Assembly (NCBI RefSeq): GCF_016618195.1
Contig: NZ_CP067099.1
Coordinates: 1,364,001 to 1,428,000 of the forward strand
Length of the DNA: 64,000 bases
Reading direction: 5' to 3'
Origin: Providencia manganoxydans
Lineage (GTDB): Bacteria; Pseudomonadota; Gammaproteobacteria; Enterobacterales; Enterobacteriaceae
The translations under genes and the position numbers were made by a program. Under the pieces are notes generated by a model. It was not told where the DNA came from, did not search any database, and worked only from the letters and a program-made list of their open reading frames with translations. This document shows positions 54,406 to 64,000 of this stretch, in pieces; position 1 is the first letter of the stretch, and every line of letters begins with the position of its first letter.

Positions 54406-55476
54406 ATGACATTCACTTCCCAGAATAAAGCGGGAACTGTAGCAATTGCTCAGTCCGCAATGAAAGGCGCACGCCTAAAAAACAACAATTCACAGCAACC
54501 GAAAATTGATGACTCAACAGTAAGCGCTTACATGAGTCAGTCGTATTTACCTGTTTCTATTGCAGATTCAGTTGCTTGTGTAAAAAAAAGTTTGATTGAA
54601 CATCTTGATGGTGAACAAATTCCAACATTTTTATTTGTTGTTGATCAGGATAATTATCTAAATGGTATACTTTCCGTTAAATCGCTGTTAGCGGCAGATG
54701 AAGGTTTGCACGTCTCTGATATTATGAGACATAATTACTTTTCCGTTGCTCCAGAACAATCACGTCATGATGTTTATGACCTGATCAATCACAGTGGTTT
54801 GGATATGATCCCTGTTGTGCAGTTTGGTAAATTGATGGGGGTATTGCGTCCTCAAGATATTGCTGAATTGATTGAAGATGAGAATACGTTGGATGCACAG
54901 CTTCAAGGCGCTACAACGCCACTTGAAGAACCTTATTTATCAACCAGCCCAGTCACATTGTGGCGTAAACGAGTGGTTTGGTTGCTCATGTTATTCGTCG
55001 CTGAGGCGTATACAGGGACAGTATTAAAAGCGTTTGAAGAACAACTAGAAGCGGCTATCTCACTGGCTTTCTTTATTCCATTATTGATTGGAACAGGCGG
55101 CAACAGCGGTACACAAATTACATCTACACTTGTTAGAGCCATGGCATTGGGCGAAGTGAGCTTACGTAATGTCGGTGCTGTGCTGAAAAAAGAAGTTTCG
55201 ACATCTTTTTTAGTCGCCATTACAATTGGTGCGGCAGCTTTAATAAGGGCATGGATACTTGGTGTTGGTGCTGAAGTAACGATTGTGGTGAGTTTGACGA
55301 TTATCGCAATTACCATGTGGAGTGCCATTGTTTCTTCAATTATTCCAATGGTATTGAAGAAGCTAAAAGTGGATCCCGCTGTAGTATCGGCACCTTTTAT
55401 TGCCACTTTTATCGATGGTACGGGTTTAATTATTTACTTTGAAATTGCTAAATTGGTGATGACAGAGTTTGCCTAA
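54406..55476 (+). CDS. MgtE-type magnesium transporter, short form
   Basis: A 356-residue inner-membrane protein. A CBS-domain pair occupies about 45-165 (FLFVVDQDNYLNGILSVKSL, MIPVVQFGKLMGVLRPQDI). Five transmembrane helices run from about 185 to the end, with the pore signature PLLIGTGGNSGTQITSTLVR near 226 and APFIATFIDGTGLIIYF near 327. The helical MgtE-N domain of typical 450-residue MgtE is missing and replaced by about 40 polar residues. The family moves Mg2+ (or Co2+) inward; CBS domains gate it by Mg2+. The M-box leader strongly supports a magnesium role. Confidence 0.9.
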   Translation: MTFTSQNKAGTVAIAQSAMKGARLKNNNSQQPKIDDSTVSAYMSQSYLPVSIADSVACVKKSLIEHLDGEQIPTFLFVVDQDNYLNGILSVKSLLAADEGLHVSDIMRHNYFSVAPEQSRHDVYDLINHSGLDMIPVVQFGKLMGVLRPQDIAELIEDENTLDAQLQGATTPLEEPYLSTSPVTLWRKRVVWLLMLFVAEAYTGTVLKAFEEQLEAAISLAFFIPLLIGTGGNSGTQITSTLVRAMALGEVSLRNVGAVLKKEVSTSFLVAITIGAAALIRAWILGVGAEVTIVVSLTIIAITMWSAIVSSIIPMVLKKLKVDPAVVSAPFIATFIDGTGLIIYFEIAKLVMTEFA

Positions 55477-55511
55477 GCTTATCAGTTGATTTTGGCTGCG
55501 ATAGATCCAAT

Positions 55512-56045
55512 CTATTTAATATCTGTCGCAGCTATATTTGCTCCTTGTTTTAATATCTCACCACATTTTCGGCACAAATACTGACTTTCCCCTCGAACAA
55601 CTTTGTTATGCCTTCTCACGGTTAATTCGTGTGTAATAGGGCAGGCACAGTGATAATGAAAAGTACGGCTCTTTACCGACGTAATCTCAAAGCAATGGGT
55701 CCGGCTTGCAGGCACTTCAAGCACATGTTCCATCATCCACTTCCATTCCGAACCGTGCGGTGCAATACCTTGCCGCCCATACACACGATAAACTAATAAA
55801 TGTGCCAGCTCATGGGGGATCACCTCATCAATAAAATTCTCACCATTTTCTAAAAGCAGTACGGCATTTAAGCGGATCTCCCATTCTTTTAAATAGGCAC
55901 TACCAGCGGTTGTTCCGCGTTGTTTATAGTTAATTATGGGTTCTGGAATATGTTGTTCGAGTTTTTGCTGAGCTAACATAAGTTTTGCTCGCAAAGTGCG
56001 CATAACTTTTTGCTGTAGATTGATGGGGACACGAAGTGTTTTCAT
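55512..56045 (-). CDS. sprT: SprT family metalloprotease-like protein
   Basis: A 177-residue protein. The zinc-protease motif [13 protein letters not shown] near 79 is followed by the third ligand region [11 protein letters not shown]. The C-terminal zinc ribbon is visible as HYHCAC and YLCRKCG, with [11 protein letters not shown] between. It aligns end to end with E. coli SprT (165 residues), including the N-terminal [12 protein letters not shown]. The frame is open to 56306, but those extra codons overlap the divergent ArsR-family gene, so the ATG at 56045 is taken. Cytosolic; the role is not well defined, and related eukaryotic SPRTN proteins cut DNA-protein crosslinks. Confidence 0.9.
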   Translation of the reverse strand: MKTLRVPINLQQKVMRTLRAKLMLAQQKLEQHIPEPIINYKQRGTTAGSAYLKEWEIRLNAVLLLENGENFIDEVIPHELAHLLVYRVYGRQGIAPHGSEWKWMMEHVLEVPASRTHCFEITSVKSRTFHYHCACPITHELTVRRHNKVVRGESQYLCRKCGEILKQGANIAATDIK

Positions 56046-56149
56046 ACAACTAAGCTTAATACAAGCGATGGCAGGTAAACAAGTGTTATTGACACTCATT
56101 ATATCAAAATATATATTATAATTTATGATATTGATAATGAGAAGACATA
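56046..56149. promoter_or_regulatory. Divergent promoter region with AT-rich dyad (ArsR-type operator candidate)
   Basis: The sequence near 56100-56140 (atatcaaaatatatattata, then atttatgatattgataat) contains a TATAAT and imperfect dyads of the kind bound by BigR/YgaV-type repressors. Autoregulation of the following operon is inferred. Confidence 0.45.
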
Positions 56150-56476
56150 ATGACAAAGCCACTTTCAAGTGAACTACTGGACGCAATGAAATTAGCGGCA
56201 ACACAAACTTCAACGCTTTTAAAAATATTAGGTAATCCGGATCGTTTACTTTTGTTATGCCAATTGACGCAAGGAGAGGCGTGCGTGAGTGATCTTGAGG
56301 TATCACTAGGAATACAACAACCTACATTATCTCAACAACTGACCGTGCTACGAAATGAAGGTCTTGTAGTAACGCGGCGTGAAGGTAAACGTATTTACTA
56401 CGCAATCGCCGATGAAAAACTGTTTATTTTACTGAACACACTCTACACACTTTATTGTCCGAAAGAGGGTAAATAA
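56150..56476 (+). CDS. ArsR-family sulfide-type regulator (YgaV/BigR-like)
   Basis: A 108-residue winged-helix repressor. The recognition region is [20 protein letters not shown] near 55-75, and the wing is [14 protein letters not shown]. Two Cys residues, in GEACVSDLE near 43 and in LYCPKEGK near the C-terminus, correspond to the redox pair of BigR and YgaV, which sense sulfide and persulfide by disulfide or tetrasulfide formation. The next gene starts 2 bases after its stop. It would derepress the YeeE/YedE transport pair when reactive sulfur is present. Confidence 0.82.
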   Translation: MTKPLSSELLDAMKLAATQTSTLLKILGNPDRLLLLCQLTQGEACVSDLEVSLGIQQPTLSQQLTVLRNEGLVVTRREGKRIYYAIADEKLFILLNTLYTLYCPKEGK

Positions 56477-56478
56477 TC

Positions 56479-56916
56479 ATGTCTATTGATTGGGCTAATT
56501 TCACTCCATGGTCAGCAGCCATCGGTGGTTTATTAATTGGATTGGCTGTTTCAACTTTATTGCTTTTAAATGGCAGAATAGCGGGTATTAGCGGTATTTT
56601 AGGAGGCATATTAAAACCTATTGTGGGGGATACCGCATGGAAGGTGGCATTTATTGTGGGAATTATGGTTGCACCAGCTATCTTTAGTTTCTTTTTCTAT
56701 GCGCCTGAAGTCATTATTTCGACGAGTACACCTTTCATCATTATTGCAGGATTATTAGTGGGATTTGGGACTCGCTTAGGCAGCGGCTGTACTAGTGGAC
56801 ATGGTATTTGTGGTATGGCTAGGTTTTCTCGCCGCTCAATTGTGGCAGTGATGACTTTTATGATTGTTGCATTTGCGACAGTTGCGATTGTTAATACATT
56901 TGGATTAAGAGGATAA
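56479..56916 (+). CDS. YeeE/YedE-family sulfur transport protein, first half
   Basis: A 145-residue membrane protein with about four helices. The conserved Cys motif GTRLGSGCTSGHGICGMARF near 95 marks the YeeE/YedE (DUF395) family, whose larger members import thiosulfate through a central Cys relay. The half-size form works with a partner (PmpA/PmpB type) encoded 4 bases downstream. Control by the sulfide-sensing regulator just upstream supports handling of sulfane sulfur or related ions. Confidence 0.85.
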   Translation: MSIDWANFTPWSAAIGGLLIGLAVSTLLLLNGRIAGISGILGGILKPIVGDTAWKVAFIVGIMVAPAIFSFFFYAPEVIISTSTPFIIIAGLLVGFGTRLGSGCTSGHGICGMARFSRRSIVAVMTFMIVAFATVAIVNTFGLRG

Positions 56917-56920
56917 ATAG

Positions 56921-57328
56921 ATGCCTATTATCGTTGCATTGATATCAGGTTTGTTATTTGGCCTTGGGCTACTTTTAGCCGGTATGGGAAATCCTGCTAA
57001 AATTCTTGGTTTCTTAGATGTTACAGGAAATTGGGATCCTTCTTTACTTGTGACAATGGCAGTAGCAATGGTAGTCAGTGCTATTGCTTTTGCGATAGCT
57101 AAAAAACGTAAAATGAGTGTGCTCAATTGTCCTATACAAATCCCACAGAATACAAAAATCGATAAGCCCTTGATAATTGGTAGCGTATTATTTGGGTTAG
57201 GCTGGGGGATCGCGGGGATTTGTCCTGGGCCTGCATTATTGTTGACAGGGATGGGGGTAACGGAGGGAATTATTTTTACCTTAGCTATGATAGCAGGTAT
57301 GTCCATTTTTCAGATATTCAAAAAATAA
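56921..57328 (+). CDS. YeeE/YedE-family sulfur transport protein, second half (DUF6691-like)
   Basis: A 135-residue membrane protein with about four helices. FGLGLLLAGMGNPAKILGFL near 10-30 and FGLGWGIAGICPGPALLLTG near 88 are the paired motifs of the PmpB-type partner, with one conserved Cys in GICPGP. It is the last gene of the regulator-transporter operon and is followed by a terminator. Confidence 0.85.
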   Translation: MPIIVALISGLLFGLGLLLAGMGNPAKILGFLDVTGNWDPSLLVTMAVAMVVSAIAFAIAKKRKMSVLNCPIQIPQNTKIDKPLIIGSVLFGLGWGIAGICPGPALLLTGMGVTEGIIFTLAMIAGMSIFQIFKK

Positions 57329-57332
57329 AAGC

Positions 57333-57357
57333 AAGCCCTTTTATATTGGGGCTTTTT
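57333..57357 (+). terminator. Terminator of the sulfur-transport operon
   Basis: Stem aagccc with gggctt, loop of about 10, then T-run. Confidence 0.75.
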
Positions 57358-57598
57358 ATTCTAATGATTTAAAATATAAATTATTAGAATAAAAAGATGT
57401 CACATAGAGATACATTACATATAAAGTTACTCATCCTTAGTAAAAAAAATATTTATCATGATAAATATTTAATTTATTGCATCGATTTATTCATAAAGAG
57501 CACCTCTAAAATTGATAATAATATTAGTGGTCAGTAGAACGTGGATTTAATAAAACTGATGTGGATATTTTTATCTTAACCAATAAAAGAGGTGAATG

Positions 57599-57751
57599 AT
57601 GAAAAATCGATTTCAAAATTCCGTCTTATTACATTCTTTAGACTCTTCACTATTAGCTGCTATACCATTTTCTCTCATTTACAGTCATACAGCTGAGCCT
57701 CTAATGTTTATGCCGTATCAAACAAATGATGTTGATACTAGACACGAATGA
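57599..57751 (+). CDS. Possible small peptide upstream of chiA
   Basis: A 50-codon frame (MKNRFQNSVLLHSLDSSLLA and onward, ending TRHE) with a good ribosome site, AGAGG 6-7 bases before the ATG. It has a short hydrophobic middle (AAIPFSLIY). I recognise no family. It lies 52 bases before the chitinase start on the same strand and could be a leader peptide or a small secreted or membrane peptide. The rest of the gap from 57358 to 57803 shows no other gene. Chance cannot be excluded. Confidence 0.35.
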   Translation: MKNRFQNSVLLHSLDSSLLAAIPFSLIYSHTAEPLMFMPYQTNDVDTRHE

Positions 57752-57788
57752 AAGAAAAATAAAAGACATAATAACTTGTTTTCTCTAA

Positions 57789-59510
<1,722 letters not shown>

Positions 59511-59790
59511 TGAATGATTATCATAATCTATATAGGGGATACATTCCCATATATTTAACAAAAAAGTATTTAAATATATATGTTCTATTATTTTATTTGG
59601 TCAATATTTTTATTTTGCTTTTATTTATTAATTACAAATCAATTTAAATTACTTATTCTTATTAAGTAATTAGATTAGGATGTTTCTAGATTTTTTATTA
59701 TTAATATTATGATAGTTCTATATATGTAGTTATCTAATATTCATGCGCTGAAATCATTGTATTAGCTATTTTAAATTAATCGGAGCTTAT
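59511..59790. promoter_or_regulatory. Gap between chiA and the LysR-type gene
   Basis: AT-rich, 280 bases. Immediately after the chiA stop, 59513-59528 (aatgattatcataatc) resembles a Fur box core. A small hairpin ttactta with taagtaa lies near 59650. It presumably contains the promoter of the regulator. Confidence 0.35.
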
Positions 59791-60705
59791 ATGACTAGAT
59801 TATCCGTGGATGCAATTAATATAATAAATACTATCAAAAAAACAGGTTCTTTTTCAACAGCGGCGGATGTGTTACATAAAACTCCATCGGCAATTTCTTA
59901 TCAAGTATTGAATATAGAAAGTCGATTGAAAGTTAAGTTGTTTCATCGCAACGGCCCAATAATTCGATTAACAAAAGAAGGCGAATTTTTATTGCAAGAG
60001 GGGGCTTGGATATTGAATGCGGTTCAAGATCTAGAAAATAGAGTTAGAAATATTCCAACACTTGATAATCAAATTCGCATTGTGGTTGAAAAATTTTTGC
60101 CACTAGATATTTTTGTACAAGATATCCGCGATTATATTAATACTAGTGGAAATATTCATATATCTATACAACGAGAAGCGATGACAGGTGCATGGGACGC
60201 ATTAAAAGAAAATAGAGCTGATTTTATTATTGCGCTTGGTAATGTACCTGAAAATGTAAAAGCAAAAATGCAATTACTTGGCAAACTTAGTTTTGCTCTC
60301 TGTGTTTCACCATCACACCCCTTTGCCTCTAAAAATAAAGTGATAACACGAGAGCAATTACTAAATGATATTCATGTGGAAATTGCAGATAGTAGCCATG
60401 AATTATCATTTAATAGAGAAAAGGAATTAATACTACAAAAACAAATATTAGTCTGTGATTTAGAAAGTAAATTAATCTTGATTAAGAGAGGTATTGGTTA
60501 TGGTTTTATCTGTCCATCTCATATAAAGAATGAATTAAAAAAACAAGAGCTAGTGATAGTTCCAGTAGAAATACCAAAAGATGATCAATTTATTTGGCTT
60601 GCTTGGCACCCGGCAAGTAAAGGGGGGCATTTTTCTTGGTGGAAAGAAAGGCTGATAAAAAAAATTGATGCATCTAGTTTTACCGAAAACCTATCAACAG
60701 CATAA
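59791..60705 (+). CDS. LysR-family transcriptional regulator
   Basis: A 304-residue regulator. The N-terminal winged helix-turn-helix has TGSFSTAADVLHKTPSAISY near 22-42 and VKLFHRNGPIIRLTKEG. The remainder is a periplasmic-binding-protein-like effector domain. CGGAG stands 6 bases before the ATG. Its position after chiA recalls ChiR, the LysR activator of chitinases in Serratia, so control of chiA is a reasonable guess. Same strand as chiA with a 280-base gap, so it probably has its own promoter. A long hairpin follows. Confidence 0.85.
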   Translation: MTRLSVDAINIINTIKKTGSFSTAADVLHKTPSAISYQVLNIESRLKVKLFHRNGPIIRLTKEGEFLLQEGAWILNAVQDLENRVRNIPTLDNQIRIVVEKFLPLDIFVQDIRDYINTSGNIHISIQREAMTGAWDALKENRADFIIALGNVPENVKAKMQLLGKLSFALCVSPSHPFASKNKVITREQLLNDIHVEIADSSHELSFNREKELILQKQILVCDLESKLILIKRGIGYGFICPSHIKNELKKQELVIVPVEIPKDDQFIWLAWHPASKGGHFSWWKERLIKKIDASSFTENLSTA

Positions 60706-60759
60706 TAGTAAAGATATTTATTGGCTTTCATGTTATTAGGTTGGTTTTATTGTTTTAGA

Positions 60760-60794
60760 AATCCTAGTGGCAGAGGGCTAATGCCACTAGGATT
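60760..60794. terminator. Long hairpin after the LysR-type gene
   Basis: Perfect 13-bp stem aatcctagtggca with tgccactaggatt, 9-base loop; no T-run. Confidence 0.55.
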
Positions 60795-60799
60795 AACTG

Positions 60800-60942
60800 A
60801 TAGCTCGTTTTACTTCAAGTTGCAGCGTTTTTCGCTAAAGCATAGTGAGTTTTTTCACTCGCCACTCATTATATTGTGACTTATGCTACTAGTGGTTTAT
60901 TCGCTGGTCGCTGATATGTAATTTAAATTCTTTAGAGCATAG
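60800..60942. repeat. ERIC-type repeat, diverged
   Basis: Left end tagctcgttttacttcaag then ttgcagcg, right end gatatgtaatttaaattctt then tagagca. It fills most of the gap between the LysR-type gene and the TPR gene. Confidence 0.6.
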
Positions 60943-60961
60943 ATTCCAGGTGTTAAGACGT

Positions 60962-61717
60962 TTATTCAAGCCTTTTATTATTTTTTATTTTCAATGCTAA
61001 TTGATACCATTGTTTATTATAGCTTTTTGCTGATTTTGGTAAAAGATTATACTCTTTGATGACTTCATCAATGAGAGGCATTGCTTCATTTTGACGTTGA
61101 TTTTCGAATAAAAACTCGGCATAAATAGCTTTGTATTCAATGCGTTCTTTATATTGTAGCAATGCACGAAATTCTTGATTGGCTTCTTCAATTAGACCTA
61201 ACTTAGCCAATACTTTCGCATATAAAAAATGGCCTGTTGGAGACGTGAAATTAGGGTTCTTCTCACAAAGTAAATCAAGTGTGTCACGGCAATTTTGATA
61301 ATCGCCTAGATCAAACAGCACTTGAGCATATTTTTGCATAATATCTGGAGAGTATTGATTTATTCCTTGCAACGATTCGACATAATATTTGGCGGCTTCT
61401 TGGTATTTTTGTTGATCTGCTAGTATTTCAGCAAGTGCAACACAGTTCTCTGTTGTTGGACTTAGCTGATATTGACGATTCGCTTCACTGAGATCTTTAC
61501 CCGAAAACAACTGTTTTCTGATGGTGTTTTCTAGTTTATAGCCATGACGAGAGTAGCGAATAGAAGGTAACCAAATAACTAAAGCGTAGACAATAGAACC
61601 TAAAATAGGGAATACAAATAAAATAAATAGCCAGTATGAATTTTGATGTGTTTTGACAACATGTACAGCAAAATAAATAGCTGGAATAAAATAGAGTAGG
61701 GCACCAATAATTGGCAT
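60962..61717 (-). CDS. TPR-repeat inner-membrane protein
   Basis: A 251-residue protein. Two N-terminal hydrophobic helices (about 3-20 and 28-50, WLFILFVFPILGSIVYALVI) resemble the PLDc_N-type hairpin. After this comes a cytosolic run of tetratricopeptide-like helices (ALAEILADQQKYQEAAKYYV near 92, KYAQVLFDLGDYQNCRDTL near 125, YAKVLAKLGLIEEANQEF near 165). Such proteins usually scaffold others; the function is unknown. It lies downstream of metK on the same strand but beyond a terminator, so it is probably separate. Confidence 0.7.
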   Translation of the reverse strand: MPIIGALLYFIPAIYFAVHVVKTHQNSYWLFILFVFPILGSIVYALVIWLPSIRYSRHGYKLENTIRKQLFSGKDLSEANRQYQLSPTTENCVALAEILADQQKYQEAAKYYVESLQGINQYSPDIMQKYAQVLFDLGDYQNCRDTLDLLCEKNPNFTSPTGHFLYAKVLAKLGLIEEANQEFRALLQYKERIEYKAIYAEFLFENQRQNEAMPLIDEVIKEYNLLPKSAKSYNKQWYQLALKIKNNKRLE

Positions 61718-61793
61718 AGTGGCCTCTATAAATGGGGATTAACTGTTAGCAGGTTATAATGACATAAGTCGCTTTGCTAACAACAAGAATTAC

Positions 61794-61824
61794 CTGAAAA
61801 ATAAACCCTACATTATTGTAGGGT
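61794..61824 (-). terminator. Terminator of metK
   Basis: Stem accctaca with tgtagggt, 4-base loop; on the minus strand it is followed by ttatttttc. It lies about 120 bases beyond the metK stop. Confidence 0.75.
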
Positions 61825-61838
61825 CTATGTGAGTTCAT

Positions 61839-61940
61839 GATACTTCTAATTGCAGCGTTCTGCGTTGAGGTGTGCTATGCCAGTTATACTTTTAGCGGAT
61901 CATATATTGATCGTTTAGCTACACCTCGAACTTTTTATTT
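61839..61940. repeat. Partial ERIC-type repeat beside metK
   Basis: Recognisable by catgatacttctaattgcag at the left and tagctacacctcgaactttt at the right. It reaches to within about 5 bases of the metK stop codon, so it is part of the metK 3' untranslated region. Confidence 0.55.
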
Positions 61941-61944
61941 ACGG

Positions 61945-63099
61945 TTACTTTAAACCAGCTGCATTACGTAAGATTTCGGCTTTATCAGTTTTTTCCCATG
62001 GGAATTGTGAACGACCAAAGTGACCATATGATGCTGTTTGCTGATAAATTGGATGGAGTAAATCCAACATTTGAATTAAGCCATATGGGCGTAAATCAAA
62101 GAACTCACGAACAAGTAGTACTAACTGGGCTTCAGGGATTTTGCCTGTACCAAATGTTTCTACCATGATTGAGGTTGGTTCTGCCACACCAATAGCATAA
62201 GAAACTTGAATTTCACAACGATCAGCTAAGCCCGCAGCTACAATATTTTTAGCAACATAACGCGCTGCATAAGCTGCTGAACGGTCAACTTTAGACGGAT
62301 CTTTACCTGAGAATGCCCCACCACCATGACGAGCCATGCCGCCATAGGTATCAACAATGATTTTACGGCCAGTTAGACCACAGTCACCCATAGGGCCACC
62401 GATAACAAAACGTCCAGTTGGGTTAATAAAATATTTGGTTGTTGGGGCTAGCCATTCTGTTGGAAGCACTGGCTTGATAATCTCCTCCATAACGGCTTCA
62501 TGCAAATCTTGTTGTTTAATATCTTCTGAATGTTGGGTCGATAAAACAACTGCATCAATACCGACAATTTTGTTGTCATCATATTGAAAAGTGACTTGGC
62601 TTTTGGCATCAGGGCGTAACCACGGCAATGTGCCATTTTTACGAACTTCAGCTTGGCGCTGTACTAAACGGTGTGCAAAAGTAATCGGCGCAGGCATCAG
62701 AACATCTGTTTCATTAGTTGCATAACCAAACATAATACCTTGGTCACCAGCCCCCTGTTCTAAAGGATCTGCGCGGTCAACCCCTTGATTGATATCAGGT
62801 GACTGTTTACCAATTGCACTTAAAACGGCGCATGAGTTTGCATCAAAGCCCATATCTGAACTGGTGTAACCAATTTCACGAACAGTTTTACGTGTAATTT
62901 CTTCTATATCAACCCAGGCACTGGTGGTGATTTCTCCCCCCACCATCACCATACCTGTTTTAACATAAGTCTCGCAAGCAACGCGAGCTTTTGGATCTTG
63001 TTCAAGAATTGCATCAAGAACCGCATCAGAGATTTGATCGGCAATTTTATCTGGATGCCCCTCTGATACAGACTCAGAAGTAAAGAGATGTGTCGCCAT
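61945..63099 (-). CDS. metK: S-adenosylmethionine synthetase
   Basis: A 384-residue cytosolic enzyme making SAM from methionine and ATP. Signatures are [20 protein letters not shown] near 8-27, [12 protein letters not shown] near 116, and the glycine-rich [19 protein letters not shown] near 260. Length and sequence are essentially those of E. coli MetK (384). It is divergent from speA, as in E. coli. The upstream 690 bases hold its promoter and the speA leader. SAM is also the precursor of decarboxylated SAM for spermidine synthesis, linking it to speA. Confidence 0.97.
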   Translation of the reverse strand: MATHLFTSESVSEGHPDKIADQISDAVLDAILEQDPKARVACETYVKTGMVMVGGEITTSAWVDIEEITRKTVREIGYTSSDMGFDANSCAVLSAIGKQSPDINQGVDRADPLEQGAGDQGIMFGYATNETDVLMPAPITFAHRLVQRQAEVRKNGTLPWLRPDAKSQVTFQYDDNKIVGIDAVVLSTQHSEDIKQQDLHEAVMEEIIKPVLPTEWLAPTTKYFINPTGRFVIGGPMGDCGLTGRKIIVDTYGGMARHGGGAFSGKDPSKVDRSAAYAARYVAKNIVAAGLADRCEIQVSYAIGVAEPTSIMVETFGTGKIPEAQLVLLVREFFDLRPYGLIQMLDLLHPIYQQTASYGHFGRSQFPWEKTDKAEILRNAAGLK

Positions 63100-63475
63100 G
63101 AAATTAATACCTTAGAATTCGCAGATTGTAATTGGATGTTTTAACATCTAGACGTCTATTTTAATCGCTTAACATGGAAAGTGCCACCTGTTTTTATTAA
63201 AAGAGAGTGAACACTAACTGTTACTCTTTGAAAAAGATGAATAGTTTTTAGAGAATACAAACAAAAAAAAAGTCTTTTGCTTAATTTTATTTCGAACAAA
63301 GCAATAACGTTTTGCAATTTCTGCTCAATCAATGTATAAACAGCGACCGTAATGGTTAGTTAGATATATTCCGTTATATACGAGTAGGTATATAAATTGC
63401 CTGCTATCTATCAGGAGTGTTTATCTTTTTCATTATTGATGAAGATTAAACAGTTATATTGGGGGTTAATGGGTG
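63100..63475. promoter_or_regulatory. Promoter region between metK and the speA leader
   Basis: AT-rich DNA with short poly-A tracts and likely divergent promoters. I see no gene. MetJ boxes (AGACGTCT-like) regulate metK in E. coli: atctagacgtctatttta at 63148-63165 contains tagacgtcta, a good candidate. Confidence 0.5.
63148..63165. promoter_or_regulatory. MetJ box candidate upstream of metK
   Basis: tagacgtcta contains an exact AGACGTCT, the MetJ met-box consensus, about 50 bases upstream of the metK start; preceding ttaacatc may be a weaker second box. MetJ with SAM represses metK in enterics. Confidence 0.65.
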
Positions 63476-63619
63476 ATGATCCATAATCTACTGAATAACA
63501 GTAACCAACAGCTATACGCGGATCGCCGTGTGTTTTTGGCTTTTACTTTCCTGTCCTTCTTTACTTCTTCACGAAGTTACCGTCACTTTCTCAGTACACC
63601 CTTGGCTACCAGTAGGTAA
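63476..63619 (+). CDS. Possible leader peptide in the speA 5' region
   Basis: A 47-codon frame from ATG at 63476 to TAG-preceding TAA (MIHNLLNNSNQQLYADRRVF, ending TPLATSR). It has five Arg codons, two adjacent. A G-rich stretch lies about 10 bases before the ATG, only a moderate ribosome site. The surrounding leader (about 63480-63789) is markedly less AT-rich than other intergenic DNA here, as if constrained. Control of speA by arginine or polyamines through a leader peptide, as known for speF, is speculation. Confidence 0.3.
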   Translation: MIHNLLNNSNQQLYADRRVFLAFTFLSFFTSSRSYRHFLSTPLATSR

Positions 63620-63789
63620 ACTGCCAGCCTAATGGTCGTATTTGTCACCGTTTAGATGTTCTAAGCACTTTAATTAATCCGAGTAATAGCTGTTTCCCCG
63701 ACATAACTGCCTAGTGTCACCACGTCATATGACGGGGTTCTATCTGGCCGGAGAAAGCGTCACTCACCCCTCCATATTAGGAGTTTGTT

Positions 63790-64000
63790 ATGAATGATAA
63801 TATCGCTCGTAAAATGCGCCAGACGTACAACATCGCATATTGGGGCGGTGGTTACTATCAGGTGAATGAGCGCGGAAATGTCTGTGTTTGCCCTAATCCT
63901 GATAACCCAGAAACATCCATCGATCTTGCTGAGCTTGTCTATCAAGTACAAGAGGAACAGGAACACCTGCGTTTACCCGCGTTGTTCTGCTTCCCACAAA
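63790..64000 (+). CDS. speA: Biosynthetic arginine decarboxylase (5' part, runs off the window)
   Basis: The first 70 residues are visible. MRQTYNIAYWGGGYYQVNER near residue 9, then VCVCPNPDNP and LRLPALFCFPQ, align with the start of E. coli SpeA, a PLP enzyme that converts arginine to agmatine for putrescine synthesis. AGGAG stands 7 bases before the ATG. It is divergent from metK with a long leader, as in E. coli. The remainder lies outside the window. Confidence 0.93.
   Translation, partial: MNDNIARKMRQTYNIAYWGGGYYQVNERGNVCVCPNPDNPETSIDLAELVYQVQEEQEHLRLPALFCFPQ

Overview
The window looks like a chromosomal segment of a Gram-negative enteric bacterium of the Morganellaceae, most probably Providencia. 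The reasons are low G+C codon use, proteins close to E. coli and Serratia homologues (GalP, GlgC, GlgP, Hcp, Hcr, SprT, MetK, SpeA, ChiA), at least twelve ERIC-type intergenic repeats, a MrpJ-like small helix-turn-helix gene and a Hok-type toxin. The genus is an inference from family resemblance, not a database result. I saw no prophage, CRISPR array, rRNA, tRNA or intact insertion sequence.

Layout from the left: 0-3.2 kb, a three-gene unit (glutamine-amidotransferase-like protein, fused DUF606 transporter, phosphotriesterase-like hydrolase). 3.4-6.2 kb, a copper-related pair (DUF2946 protein and TonB-dependent copper receptor). 6.2-12.8 kb, a GalP-like sugar symporter, a Rob-like AraC regulator and a glgC-glgP pair with no glgA between them. 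13-15.2 kb, an AT-rich stretch with a small XRE regulator and a degenerate Gfo/Idh/MocA protein. 15.5-32.3 kb, a full myo-inositol catabolic locus: iolR, then divergently iolA-iolD, a hok/sok-type toxin-antitoxin locus in the gap, iolG, a sodium:solute symporter with a DUF294/CBS protein and a DnaQ-like exonuclease, and iolG-like-iolC(J)-iolE-iolB. Together these genes would import inositol and convert it through inosose, diketone, 5-deoxyglucuronate and DKGP to DHAP and acetyl-CoA under IolR control.

From 32.4 to 44.4 kb there are single-gene units: a class II HDAC-like deacetylase, an NAD(P)-binding reductase, a FUSC-type membrane protein, an orphan MdcG-like protein, a GST, cytochrome b561-yceI, an unknown membrane-anchored protein, a choloylglycine-hydrolase-type amidase, tehB and clcA. 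Two inverted copies of a 127-bp repeat bracket part of this region.

The most unusual part is 44.7-49.0 kb, a compact and visibly A+T-richer five-gene operon: HisA-like isomerase, phosphoribosyltransferase-like protein, HAD phosphatase, PurA-like ligase and Nudix hydrolase. It resembles a small nucleotide or nucleoside biosynthetic pathway assembled from purine and histidine enzyme folds. I do not recognise it as a described system.

From 49 to 64 kb: a porin; hcp-hcr with FNR and NsrR operator candidates; a HEAT-like small protein; an M-box magnesium riboswitch ahead of a short MgtE-type transporter; sprT; a YgaV/BigR-like sulfide regulator with two YeeE/YedE transport proteins; a ChiA-type chitinase with a LysR regulator; a TPR membrane protein; metK; and the start of speA behind a long leader. 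Start codons were moved from the longest open frame wherever a Shine-Dalgarno site or family alignment clearly favoured an internal start.
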